Shown here piece by piece: positions 23,007 through 30,220 of a stretch of DNA of 32,635 bases (its first letter is position 1; each line of letters opens with the position of its first letter). The notes below the pieces were generated by a model. It did no database searches. It saw nothing but the letters and a program-made list of their open reading frames with translations, and was not told where the DNA came from. A program made the translations under genes and the position numbers. The DNA is taken from NCBI GenBank assembly GCA_001790205.1, contig MGBU01000254.1:1-32635 (forward strand), given 5' to 3'. Source of the DNA: Candidatus Rokubacteria bacterium GWA2_73_35. GTDB lineage: Bacteria > Methylomirabilota > Methylomirabilia > Rokubacteriales > CSP1-6.

Positions 23007-23729
23007 CTATAGGCGGCGCGCCGCCACGGCCACGAACGTCGCCCGCGCGGGCATGAAGCGAGCTCCCGCCGCTTCCCATCGTTCGAGCCAGCGGAGTCCC
23101 CGCGCGCGGACGAGGGGCAGCACGTGCACGGCCCTCGTCCACCGGGGCTCCGTGAACCCGTGCGCTTGCAGGAGAGCGCCCAGCTCGTCCGGGCGCAGAA
23201 ACCTCGCCCCGCGCCAGATCGAGGGCACGAACCGGCGCTTGAGCCGCCGCCAGAGCGTCCAGAGCCCGGTGCGATTGAGGATCGCGACGACGAGGCGTCC
23301 ACCGGGCCTGAGCACCCGCCGCGCCTCGTCGAGCACGACGGGCGGATCCCGCACGAACTCGAGACCGAGAATCACCGTCGCCAGGTCGAACGCGGCCCCG
23401 CGGAAGGGCAGCGCGCTCGCATCCGCCCGCAGCCACGACACGTCGAGCCTCGCCTGCGCGCTCTTCGCCCGAGCGACGCGGAGCATCGGCTCGGACACGT
23501 CGAGCCCGACGACCCTGAAGCCCCGACCCGCCAGCGCCAGGGCGTAGTGGCCCGTTCCGCACGAGAGGTCGAGCGCGAGGCCGCCGGCGCCGTCCGGCAC
23601 GAGCGCGAACACCGCCTCCTTCTCCAGACGGTCGACGAGCCGGCCGAGCGGTGTCTCGTACCACGCCTCGTACGCAGCCGCGACGGCCTCGGACTTCCAG
23701 CCTGCCGCGTGCCCCGTGTCGTCACCCAT
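23007..23729 (-). CDS. Class I SAM-dependent methyltransferase
   Basis: This is a 240-residue Rossmann-fold methyltransferase of the UbiE/Methyltransf_11 kind. The SAM-binding motif I is LALDLSCGTGHYALAL (about 52-67). An acidic residue ends the second strand in VVGLDVSEPML. Motif II/III is LRADASALPFRGAAFDLATV, and the post-motif is LRPGGRLVVAILN. A C-terminal beta part follows. The substrate is not evident; small-molecule targets such as quinones or lipids are usual for this subfamily. It lies upstream of the kinase gene on the same strand with a 149-nt gap containing the possible kinase promoter, so it is probably a separate unit. No good ribosome site was seen before the ATG. Confidence 0.85.
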   Translation of the reverse strand: MGDDTGHAAGWKSEAVAAAYEAWYETPLGRLVDRLEKEAVFALVPDGAGGLALDLSCGTGHYALALAGRGFRVVGLDVSEPMLRVARAKSAQARLDVSWLRADASALPFRGAAFDLATVILGLEFVRDPPVVLDEARRVLRPGGRLVVAILNRTGLWTLWRRLKRRFVPSIWRGARFLRPDELGALLQAHGFTEPRWTRAVHVLPLVRARGLRWLERWEAAGARFMPARATFVAVAARRL

Positions 23730-23764
23730 CGCGTCGGGATCGGTTCACGCCCTCTTGTCCTTCA

Positions 23765-23783
23765 CTCCTGCGGCCCGCAGGAG
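23765..23783 (-). terminator. Hairpin after the DUF2892 gene
   Basis: CTCCTGCG and CGCAGGAG form a perfect 8-bp stem with a 3-nt loop, 12 nt beyond the DUF2892 stop and before the methyltransferase gene. No T-tract follows, so termination is only suggested. Confidence 0.4.
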
Positions 23784-23795
23784 GAGCATCGCGGG

Positions 23796-23948
23796 TCAGA
23801 AATTCGTGAAGGCCGACTGGGCGAGGTTGACCCCCGTCAGGCCGGTCAGCCAGAGCCACGCGGGATGGTGGTACACGGCGAGGAGCACGCTCGCGAGCAC
23901 CATGAGGCCCCCCAGCAGCCTGAGCCACTGCTCCATGTAGAGCGTCAT
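23796..23948 (-). CDS. DUF2892-type small membrane protein
   Basis: This 50-residue protein has two hydrophobic segments (about 9-24 and 28-42) and a tail reading [46 protein letters not shown] and QSAFT are typical of the DUF2892/YgaP membrane-domain family, known as two-helix proteins or as tails of rhodaneses. Most members continue with a Cys-Pro segment after SAFT(G)F; here the gene stops at NF, so it is a little short. The ATG at 23948 is chosen because the longer frame starts in the DUF1302-gene end and adds nothing family-like. It is 16 nt downstream of that gene, so it is the last gene of the transporter operon. Confidence 0.7.
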   Translation of the reverse strand: MTLYMEQWLRLLGGLMVLASVLLAVYHHPAWLWLTGLTGVNLAQSAFTNF

Positions 23949-23964
23949 ACCGGCTTCCCTCCCC

Positions 23965-25239
23965 TCAGAAGGCGTAACGGACCACGGCATAGAGGTTGGA
24001 GTTGCCCTCGAACTGCCCGTACTCGCTCCGGCGCGGACCGCCGAAGACGTTGAGGCCGACGGTGGCCGAGAGCGCGTCCGTCACCTGGTAGCGCGCCTCG
24101 GGCCCCGCGTACCAGTCCCCCTCGTTGGGACTGGCCAGCGCGAAGACGCCGAGTCTCAGCGTCTGGTTGAGGAGCAGGCGGGTGAGCCGCGCGGTCAGCA
24201 CGTGGCGCGCGGCGGGCCGCCTCGGCATCCCCGGGCCGCGGGTCGCGACGTACGCGTCGTGGTCCTCCATCACCTGCACGGAGTACTGGCCGCCGACCGT
24301 GAAGTCGGGCACCACCTCGCGCTGGTAGCCGGCGAGCAGCCGCACCGACGGGTTGTCCACCGCGGGGTCGCGCCCGGACCGATCCGAGCGCGAGTCGTAG
24401 TAGCCGGCCTCGAAGCTCACGACGCCGCCCAGCGCGGCGCCCTGGGCGCTCGCGCCGTACACATCGAGCCGCGGGAAGAAGAGCCGCAGGCGCGGCCCGG
24501 GCTCCACCTCGCCCGCCGGGGCATGGAAGAATCCGCGGTACGCGTAGAGCGAGACGTCCCACCCGAGGAGGTTGCGGAAGAGCCTCGCCCCGGCCTCGGT
24601 GCGCGCGAGGGCCGGCGAGGGCTCGTCGGTCCGCCGCGCCTCGATGGCGGCCATCGGGTCGTGGAAGGCGAGCCGCCCGCCGGCCTCGGGCAGGGTGTCG
24701 GCCTCGAAGCGCGGGATCAGCACGAGCTGGAGCGACGTGCCGGCCCAGTGGCCGGTAGCGCTCACGGCGTCCGATCCCTTCTTCAAGTATTCGAGCGGGA
24801 GCCCAGAGATGAACGCCACCCAGTCCTTCGGGAAGACGTCGTTGATGAAGATCAGGTCGCCCACGCCCCAGGTGATCACCTGCCGTCCCACCCGGAGGTC
24901 CAGCGCGGGGAACGTGAGGTCGAGATAGCCCTCGCGGAGGTCGCCCTCGACCTCGCCGCCGACGGCGTCCAGGATGAGCTCGCCCTTGGCGACCACGCCC
25001 CAGCGCTCGCCCCGCGGGTCGACCTCGAGCCGTGCCCGGCTCTCGCCGAGGACGAAGGACTCGTCGCACGCGAGCCGCTGGGTGCGGGGGCACCGATCGG
25101 GCCGGATCAGGCGATACGCGGACGCCGCCTGGAGGAATCCGTGGAGCGGGAGCTCCTCGGCGGCGCCGGCGCCCCCGGCGGCGAGCAGCGTCAGGACGGC
25201 CAGCGCCGTGCTCCAGGCCCGAGGCGAGGCACGCACCAT
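23965..25239 (-). CDS. DUF1302-like outer-membrane protein
   Basis: This 424-residue barrel has a signal peptide (about 1-27, ending GAGAAEE). The segments [26 protein letters not shown] (about 117-142) and [25 protein letters not shown] are the kind found in DUF1302 and related outer-membrane proteins that accompany RND transporters. Regular amphipathic strands follow, and the chain ends in Phe (LYAVVRYAF), as expected for an outer-membrane barrel. It starts 3 nt after the LolA-like gene. Its neighbours suggest it passes or receives a hydrophobic compound moved by the transporter. The cargo is unknown. Confidence 0.82.
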   Translation of the reverse strand: MVRASPRAWSTALAVLTLLAAGGAGAAEELPLHGFLQAASAYRLIRPDRCPRTQRLACDESFVLGESRARLEVDPRGERWGVVAKGELILDAVGGEVEGDLREGYLDLTFPALDLRVGRQVITWGVGDLIFINDVFPKDWVAFISGLPLEYLKKGSDAVSATGHWAGTSLQLVLIPRFEADTLPEAGGRLAFHDPMAAIEARRTDEPSPALARTEAGARLFRNLLGWDVSLYAYRGFFHAPAGEVEPGPRLRLFFPRLDVYGASAQGAALGGVVSFEAGYYDSRSDRSGRDPAVDNPSVRLLAGYQREVVPDFTVGGQYSVQVMEDHDAYVATRGPGMPRRPAARHVLTARLTRLLLNQTLRLGVFALASPNEGDWYAGPEARYQVTDALSATVGLNVFGGPRRSEYGQFEGNSNLYAVVRYAF

Positions 25240-25242
25240 CGG

Positions 25243-26061
25243 CTACCGGACGAGCTCCGCCGGCGGCGCCCGCAACGCGCGCTCGCTGAAGAGGTCGGGC
25301 GCGAGCTTCCGGTTGTAGCGCACGTCGGCGAGCACCGCCTCCGTCGAGTGCCCGGTCTGGACGTTCTTCATGAGCCGCTTCGTCACGGTCCAGAACCCCT
25401 GGACCTCGCGGACCTCCTCGGCCGTGAACACGCGCGCCAGCTCCCCGCGCCGGTCGTAGTACTCCTCCTTGAGCGGCAAGGCCGTCGCCTTGTCGACCCA
25501 CGAGATCTTGCGGCTGAAGTCGACGCTGCCGGCGTCCTTCGGCGTGCTCTCGACGACCCACGCCGTGCGCGCGCCCACGCGCTCCTCGCGCACGAGCTTG
25601 TGGGTGTCCTCCTCGGGCTCCCGGCCCGAGATGTCCTCGTAGCTGAAGTCCGAGCCGGCGAAGCTCGAGCGCTTGTCGTTCGCGGCGATCCGCCGCACCA
25701 GCTTGATCGCCGGCACGTACAGCCAGCGGTCGTCGTCCCTTCCGGGATACTTCCAGACCAGGAAGGTCATGTCGCGCACGTCGGGCGGGCGGTGGAAGTA
25801 GATGAAGTAGCGCTGCTCGCCGCCCTCCTGGATGTCTCGCCGCGCCATAGTGAGCTCGCGCAGCCGCTCCTTGCCGTCGCGTGAGACCAGGCGCATCGTC
25901 ACCCGCGCGCGCATGTCCTCGCCCGGGTAGAACATCGCCAGGTGCGAGCGCGCCATGATCTCGACCGCGCTCGGCTGGGCGGCCTCGGGGCCGCCGGCCC
26001 CGAGCAGCACCGCCCCCAGCGCGAGCGCCCTCAACCCGGTCGTGCGTCCTGTCAGAGCCAT
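25243..26061 (-). CDS. LolA-like outer-membrane lipoprotein-sorting protein
   Basis: The product has 272 residues with a signal peptide (about 1-28, GAVLLGAGGPEAAQ). A LolA/LolB-like beta fold of the PF17131 kind follows, with markers RELTMARRDIQEGGEQRYFIYFHRPPDVRDMTFLVW and DDRWLYVPAIKLVRRI (about 105-120), then FAGSDFSYEDISGRE. These proteins regularly sit between an RND/MMPL transporter and a DUF1302- or DUF1329-type outer-membrane protein and are thought to ferry lipid-like cargo across the periplasm. The ATG lies 10 nt inside the transporter gene, so translation is coupled. The longer upstream frame lies in the transporter gene and was discarded. This is not the housekeeping LolA. Confidence 0.87.
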   Translation of the reverse strand: MALTGRTTGLRALALGAVLLGAGGPEAAQPSAVEIMARSHLAMFYPGEDMRARVTMRLVSRDGKERLRELTMARRDIQEGGEQRYFIYFHRPPDVRDMTFLVWKYPGRDDDRWLYVPAIKLVRRIAANDKRSSFAGSDFSYEDISGREPEEDTHKLVREERVGARTAWVVESTPKDAGSVDFSRKISWVDKATALPLKEEYYDRRGELARVFTAEEVREVQGFWTVTKRLMKNVQTGHSTEAVLADVRYNRKLAPDLFSERALRAPPAELVR

Positions 26062-28376
26062 CGCGAGTCTCCCGTGAGGATGCGCCGGCCGAGCGGGCTC
26101 CCGCCCAGGAGTCCGACCAGTGCCGGGAGGAAGAGGATCGTCGCCACGAAGCTCGAGGCCATCAGCGAGGCGAAGAACAGTCCGACCGTCACGTAGGGCG
26201 TGAGCGTCGAGAGCCCGAGCGGCAGGAAGCCGAGCGTGACGACGACGGCGTTCCGCGTGATGGCCTTCATCGGCAGCTCGAAGACCGCCGCCTGCGCCCG
26301 GGCGGGATCGCCGACCTCGCGCAGGGCCGTCCGGAAGCGCTGGAGGTAGTGGATCGCGAGGTCGATCGCGAGCCCGAGGGACAGCGAGGCGGCCACCGCG
26401 ATCGGCATGTCGTAGTCCTTTCCCACGAGCCCGATGAGCCCGTAGGAAAACACGATCGCGACGGTCAGCGGGACCATCGCGGCCAGCCCGAGGAGCACCG
26501 AGCGGAGCACGAAGACCATCAGGAGGAACACGAAGACGAAGCTCCCGAAGACGGCCTCGAGCATGCCGCGCACCATGATCTTCTGCCAGATCACGTTGAT
26601 GTACGTGAGCCCGGACCACCGGAACGTCGTGCCGTCGGGCGGGGGGCTCGTCCGCGCGAAGCTCAGCGCGGCCCGCTCCACCCGCTCCATGTCGACGTTG
26701 TCACCTCGCTTGAGCTGGACCCAGACCTGCGCCCGGCGGGCCTCGCTGTCGAGGAAGTTGTCGAGGTCCGTGGGCTTGCCGCTCGTGAGGAACAGGAACA
26801 GCTCCTGGCCGATGGCCTCCTGGCTGTCGAGCAGCCGGCCGCCGTCGGGTCCGCGCAGCACCCGGTCCACGCGCTTGACGATGTCGGCGACCGAGGAGGT
26901 CTTGCCGACGGGCGGCGTCCGCTCGAGCGCGGCCTGGAGGCGCTCGATCCAGCCCATCACCTCGGGACGCTTGATCGCGTCGGGGGCGCCCCCGTCCACG
27001 ACGACCGACGCCATGTAGGTGCCGCCGAAGCGCTCGTTCAGCACGCGGTCGGCCACGCGGATCGGATGGGACGGCCTGAACCAGTTCACCGGGTTGTCGT
27101 TGACGCGGATGCGCCCGATGCCCCACCCCGCCACCGCGAGGGCCAGCACGCCGACGGCGAGGACGGCGCCCGGGCGCCGGGCCACGAGCCGGTGGACTCC
27201 GGCCAGGACTCGCGCGATGCCGCGGTCGGCGAGGGGCACCGGCCCGCCGCGGCGGGCGAGCCCGCGCAGCCGCGCCTCGCCGAGCAGCATGATCGCCGCG
27301 GGGATGAACGTGAAGGTGAGGAGCCACGCCGCCATGATCCCGAGGGCCGTGAACGCGCCGAAGACCTGCACGGGCGGGATGCGCGCCATCACGAGCGAGC
27401 CGAAGCCGACGGCCGAGGTGAGGGACGTGTAGAGGCAGGGGGTGAACACCTCGTCCATCGTCTCGGCGAGCGCCCGGCGCCGGTCGCCGAGGGCCGCGTA
27501 GCGCTCGTAGAAATCGCTCAGGATGTGGACCGAGTCGAGGACGGCGATCGGCATCAGGAACACCGGGATCATGCTGCTCATGATGTGCACGGTGAACCCC
27601 GAGCCGACGAGGGCGCCCATCGTCCACAGCACCGACGCCATCGCCACGGCCATGGGGATCAGGACGAGCGAGACGTGCCGGAAGAGCACGAGCAGCAGGA
27701 CGAAGATGAACCCCATCGCGAGCGGGGCCGTCACCGCCATCTGGAAGAACATCTCGACCCCGAACGTGTCCTCCGCGACCGGGAGGCCGGCGATGTGAGA
27801 CGACTGGCCGGGCAGCCGCTCGCGCTCGAGGATCGCCTCGATCTCCTTCGAGATCCTGTGGCTCTGGTCTTTGGACTGGATCGGGACGTAGATCGCGAGG
27901 GCCTGTCCGTCGCGGTCCGCGAGCTTGTCGGCGAAGAGCGGGTTCTCCCGGAGCGCCCGCCGCAGCGCGTCGAGCTCGGCCGGCGTGCGGGGCACGCGCT
28001 CCATGATCGGCCGCACCGAGAGAGTGTCGCCGATGGGCCGGACGTCGTCGGTGGTCGTGAGCGACAGCAGATCCTCCAGCACCACGCCCCGGATCCGGCT
28101 GATCCCGTCGACGATCCGCGCGTAGCGCTCCAGGGCCTCGGGACGGTAGACGCCCGCCGGGTCCACCACGCCGACCACCACGAGATCGTGGACGCCGAAC
28201 TCCCGCTTGACCTGGCGGTAGAAGACCCGCTCCGGCTGGCCCGCCTCGAGCATGTTCTCGGGGTCCGTGTCGATCCGGATCCGTGGGAGCTGCGCCGCGA
28301 AGACGAGCGAGACGGCCAGGGTCAGCAGGAGGACCAGCCGCGGGCGGTCGAGCGAGAGCCGGACCAGGCGGCGCAT
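26052..28376 (-). CDS. RND/MMPL-family transporter
   Basis: The product has about 774 residues in the classical duplicated layout: one helix (about 12-30), a large periplasmic loop (to about 210), five helices (about 215-385, sterol-sensing-like), then helix 7 (near 405), a second loop (to about 620) and five final helices. Segments such as FMLIPMAVAMAS-like repeats and SSMIPVFLMPIAVLDSVHILSDFYER mark the family (MMPL/SSD). It lacks the membrane-fusion partner of HAE-type pumps. Together with the LolA-like and DUF1302 genes it more likely moves a lipid or hydrophobic molecule between membranes, as hopanoid or sterol RND transporters do. ATG 28376 is chosen; a GTG one codon upstream is an equal choice. 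An ArsR gene precedes it. Confidence 0.88.
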   Translation of the reverse strand: MRRLVRLSLDRPRLVLLLTLAVSLVFAAQLPRIRIDTDPENMLEAGQPERVFYRQVKREFGVHDLVVVGVVDPAGVYRPEALERYARIVDGISRIRGVVLEDLLSLTTTDDVRPIGDTLSVRPIMERVPRTPAELDALRRALRENPLFADKLADRDGQALAIYVPIQSKDQSHRISKEIEAILERERLPGQSSHIAGLPVAEDTFGVEMFFQMAVTAPLAMGFIFVLLLVLFRHVSLVLIPMAVAMASVLWTMGALVGSGFTVHIMSSMIPVFLMPIAVLDSVHILSDFYERYAALGDRRRALAETMDEVFTPCLYTSLTSAVGFGSLVMARIPPVQVFGAFTALGIMAAWLLTFTFIPAAIMLLGEARLRGLARRGGPVPLADRGIARVLAGVHRLVARRPGAVLAVGVLALAVAGWGIGRIRVNDNPVNWFRPSHPIRVADRVLNERFGGTYMASVVVDGGAPDAIKRPEVMGWIERLQAALERTPPVGKTSSVADIVKRVDRVLRGPDGGRLLDSQEAIGQELFLFLTSGKPTDLDNFLDSEARRAQVWVQLKRGDNVDMERVERAALSFARTSPPPDGTTFRWSGLTYINVIWQKIMVRGMLEAVFGSFVFVFLLMVFVLRSVLLGLAAMVPLTVAIVFSYGLIGLVGKDYDMPIAVAASLSLGLAIDLAIHYLQRFRTALREVGDPARAQAAVFELPMKAITRNAVVVTLGFLPLGLSTLTPYVTVGLFFASLMASSFVATILFLPALVGLLGGSPLGRRILTGDSRWL

Positions 28377-28448
28377 CACGCCCGCCTCAGAACGCGCCGA
28401 GCACGCGGCCGAGCGTCGTCCCCGCGAGAGCGAACGTCATGCGCGGCG

Positions 28449-28823
28449 TCACGACCTGCCTCCCGTCCGCCTGACGCCCCGCCGCGAACCCGCCCCGGAC
28501 GCCGCGTACAGCCGTTGCCCGTCGGCGAGGTGCTCGAGCAGGACCTCGCGCATGATGTCGCAGGCGCGGAGGGTCTTGGGGTTCGCCAGGCGGTAGTAGA
28601 CGGTCACGCCCTCCCGGCGCGCCAGCACGATCCGCTTCGCCCTGAGGATCGCGAGGTGCCGGGACAGGTTCGGCAGGCTCGTCCCGACCCTCCGCGCGAG
28701 CTCGGTCACCGCGATCTCGTCCTCGCGCAGCGCGTTGAGCACCTTGAGGCGGGTCGGGTTCGCCAGGACCTGGCAGATGCTCGCGTGCAGCTCGTAGAGC
28801 TGGTCGTCGACCGTGCGGTTCAC
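28449..28823 (-). CDS. ArsR-family transcriptional regulator
   Basis: This is a 124-residue winged helix-turn-helix protein. Its parts are HASICQVLANPTRLKVLNAL (helix 1-2), the recognition helix in AVTELARRVGTSLPNLSRHLAILRAKRI (about 37-64), the wing with RREGVTVYYRLANPK (about 68-82), a Cys-containing dimer helix TLRACDIMREVLLEHL, and an Arg/Gly-rich tail. Cys17 and Cys87 are the only Cys and could sense a metal, redox state or sulfur species; metal-binding motifs of ArsR/CadC are not evident. GTG start, with a predicted promoter just upstream. It probably regulates itself and the transporter operon, whose first gene starts 72 nt downstream. Confidence 0.88.
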   Translation of the reverse strand: MNRTVDDQLYELHASICQVLANPTRLKVLNALREDEIAVTELARRVGTSLPNLSRHLAILRAKRIVLARREGVTVYYRLANPKTLRACDIMREVLLEHLADGQRLYAASGAGSRRGVRRTGGRS

Positions 28824-28856
28824 CGGCTCGTCCCGTCCTTCCGTGATTGCTTACCT

Positions 28857-28862
28857 ATCATA
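28857..28862 (-). promoter_or_regulatory. -10 box of the arsR-transporter operon
   Basis: The reverse strand reads TATGAT within an A+T-rich stretch, predicting a start near 28850 and a leader of about 27 nt. No convincing -35 box was found at 17 bp. Confidence 0.4.
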
Positions 28863-28880
28863 ATTGTATATTCTCCAATT
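28862..28880. promoter_or_regulatory. Putative ArsR operator
   Basis: AATTG and CAATT arms are separated by 9 nt, abutting the predicted -10 box in the spacer region. Position and A+T content suit autorepression by the adjacent ArsR protein. Confidence 0.35.
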
Positions 28881-28933
28881 TCCGTAACTATGTAGCCCGT
28901 CCCGGGGCGGCGCGTCAATGAGGTAATCGGACG

Positions 28934-28952
28934 ACATCCGTAGTCCGGATGT
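28934..28952. promoter_or_regulatory. 19-bp palindrome, unknown regulator
   Basis: ACATCCG and CGGATGT are perfect 7-nt arms around TAGTC. It lies between the two divergent promoters, about 100 bp upstream of the forward one. It may bind a regulator of the FrhB-IorA operon. Confidence 0.4.
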
Positions 28953-29048
28953 GCTTCCGCCTCCGATCAGTCCGGGAACGAGGGTCGCCGGGCTCGCGCC
29001 GCCGATCGCGTAGCGCCGCGGCGGGACAATTCCCGGCCGAATGCCTCA

Positions 29049-29077
29049 TTGTCGCCCCCCGCCGCCCGATCTATCGT
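29049..29077 (+). promoter_or_regulatory. Sigma-70-type promoter of the FrhB-IorA operon
   Basis: TTGTCG (29049-29054) and TATCGT (29072-29077) are 17 bp apart. The predicted start near 29084 gives a leader of about 53 nt before the ATG at 29137, which has the ribosome site GGAAGGAG. Confidence 0.5.
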
Positions 29078-29136
29078 GCGTTGGACGGGGGCGCGCGCTT
29101 CCACCGGCGCCCGGGGCGTTCGCGGAAGGAGACTCC

Positions 29137-30219
29137 ATGGGCCGTGGGCCGAGCGAGCTCCAGGCGCAGGTGCTGGCCGCCGATCTCTGCACGGCCTGCG
29201 GCGCCTGCCTGGGCCACTGCCCCTACTTGAAGACCCTCGGCGAGCGGGTCGCGTTCATCCACCCCTGCCCGCGCGACGAGGGGCGCTGCTTCGAGGTCTG
29301 TCCCCGGGCCTCGCTCGACCCCGAGAGCCTCGACCGCCAGGTGCTCGGCGCGCCCCGGCGCCACCCGGTTCTCGGCGGCCACGACGGCCTCTACTTCGCG
29401 CGCGCGCTCGACGCCGACGTCAGGGCGCGCGGGCAGTACGGCGGCGTCGCCACCGCGCTGACGCTCTTCGCGCTCGAGTCCGGGCTGGCCGGCGCGGCGC
29501 TCGTCACCGGCGGGACGCCGACGCGCCAGCCCCACGCCGTCGTCGCGCGCGACCGCGACGCCGTGCTCGCGGCCGCCGGCACCAAGTACAGCGCCTGCCC
29601 CACGCTCGAGCCCCTCGCCGGACTCCTGCGCGAGGGCGGCGAGGCCCTCGCGGTGGTGGGGCGACCCTGCCAGGTGGCCGCGGCGCGCAAGGTCGAGGCG
29701 CACGAGAAGAACGGCCGCCTGGCCGCCCTCATCGGCATCTTCTGCTTCTGGGCGCTCGCCCCCGCCTTCTACCGGTTTCTCGCGGGCCGGCCCGACCTCC
29801 AGCGCGCGATCAAGATGGACCTCCCCAAGGACGGCGACATGGCCTTCGTGGTGAACGGCCGCGCGGCCAGCGTCCCCCTCGACGAGATCCGCCCCCTGAT
29901 CCGCGCGGCCTGCCAGACCTGCTTCGACCCGACGGCGGAGTGGGCCGACGTGTCGGTGGGCTCGACCGAGTACGACCCGGCCTGGAACACGCTCGTGGTC
30001 CGCACCGCGCGCGGGCGCGACCTGGTCGAGCGCGCGGGCGCGGCCGGCGCGCTCGAGGTCCGGCCCTACCCGCCCGAGCGCATCCCCATCCTCGAGGAGG
30101 CGGTCCAGCGCAAGAAGCTCCGGGTGCTGGACGCGCTCGAGTCGGGGCGCCCGGAGGCCGCGTACCTCCGGATCCCCGCGGCGCAGCGGGACGCCGTCCG
30201 GGCCCACGGGCGGGCGTGA
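29137..30219 (+). CDS. FrhB-like iron-sulfur flavoprotein
   Basis: This 360-residue protein is of the F420-reducing hydrogenase/dehydrogenase beta-subunit family (FrhB; N and C domains). It begins with a ferredoxin-like motif CTACGACLGHCPYLK (about 18-32). GQYGGVATALTLFALE (about 101-116) and GTKYSACPTLEPL follow, then VVGRPCQVAAARKVE and a late CQTC pair (near 265) with STEYDP. Relatives bind FAD and [4Fe-4S] clusters and pass electrons between ferredoxin and F420, quinone or another carrier. Bacteria also use them without F420. The ATG has GGAAGGAG upstream, so I do not use an in-frame ATG 32 codons earlier. The IorA-like gene follows after 1 nt. It is probably the electron-accepting or -donating partner of that enzyme. 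Confidence 0.88.
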   Translation: MGRGPSELQAQVLAADLCTACGACLGHCPYLKTLGERVAFIHPCPRDEGRCFEVCPRASLDPESLDRQVLGAPRRHPVLGGHDGLYFARALDADVRARGQYGGVATALTLFALESGLAGAALVTGGTPTRQPHAVVARDRDAVLAAAGTKYSACPTLEPLAGLLREGGEALAVVGRPCQVAAARKVEAHEKNGRLAALIGIFCFWALAPAFYRFLAGRPDLQRAIKMDLPKDGDMAFVVNGRAASVPLDEIRPLIRAACQTCFDPTAEWADVSVGSTEYDPAWNTLVVRTARGRDLVERAGAAGALEVRPYPPERIPILEEAVQRKKLRVLDALESGRPEAAYLRIPAAQRDAVRAHGRA

Positions 30220-30220
30220 G

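Larger units (their letters stand above)
28824..29136. other. Divergent intergenic region with two promoters and two palindromes
   Basis: This 313-bp gap separates the ArsR gene (reverse) from the FrhB-like gene (forward). No coding region is seen. The part 28845-28895 is strikingly A+T-rich for this window, as promoter DNA would be. It holds the reverse promoter and its inverted repeat, a second palindrome at 28934-28952 and a forward promoter at 29049-29077. Confidence 0.6.

Noticed and set aside
28387-28440. 17-codon reverse frame between the ArsR and RND genes
   Set aside because: There is no convincing ribosome site and no recognisable family, and the length is within chance expectation. 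A regulatory leader peptide is conceivable but unsupported.
26349-28895. Long forward-strand open frame opposite the RND transporter
   Set aside because: The reverse-strand protein has a full MMPL fold. The forward translation is a low-complexity Asp/Glu/Arg/His-rich shadow.
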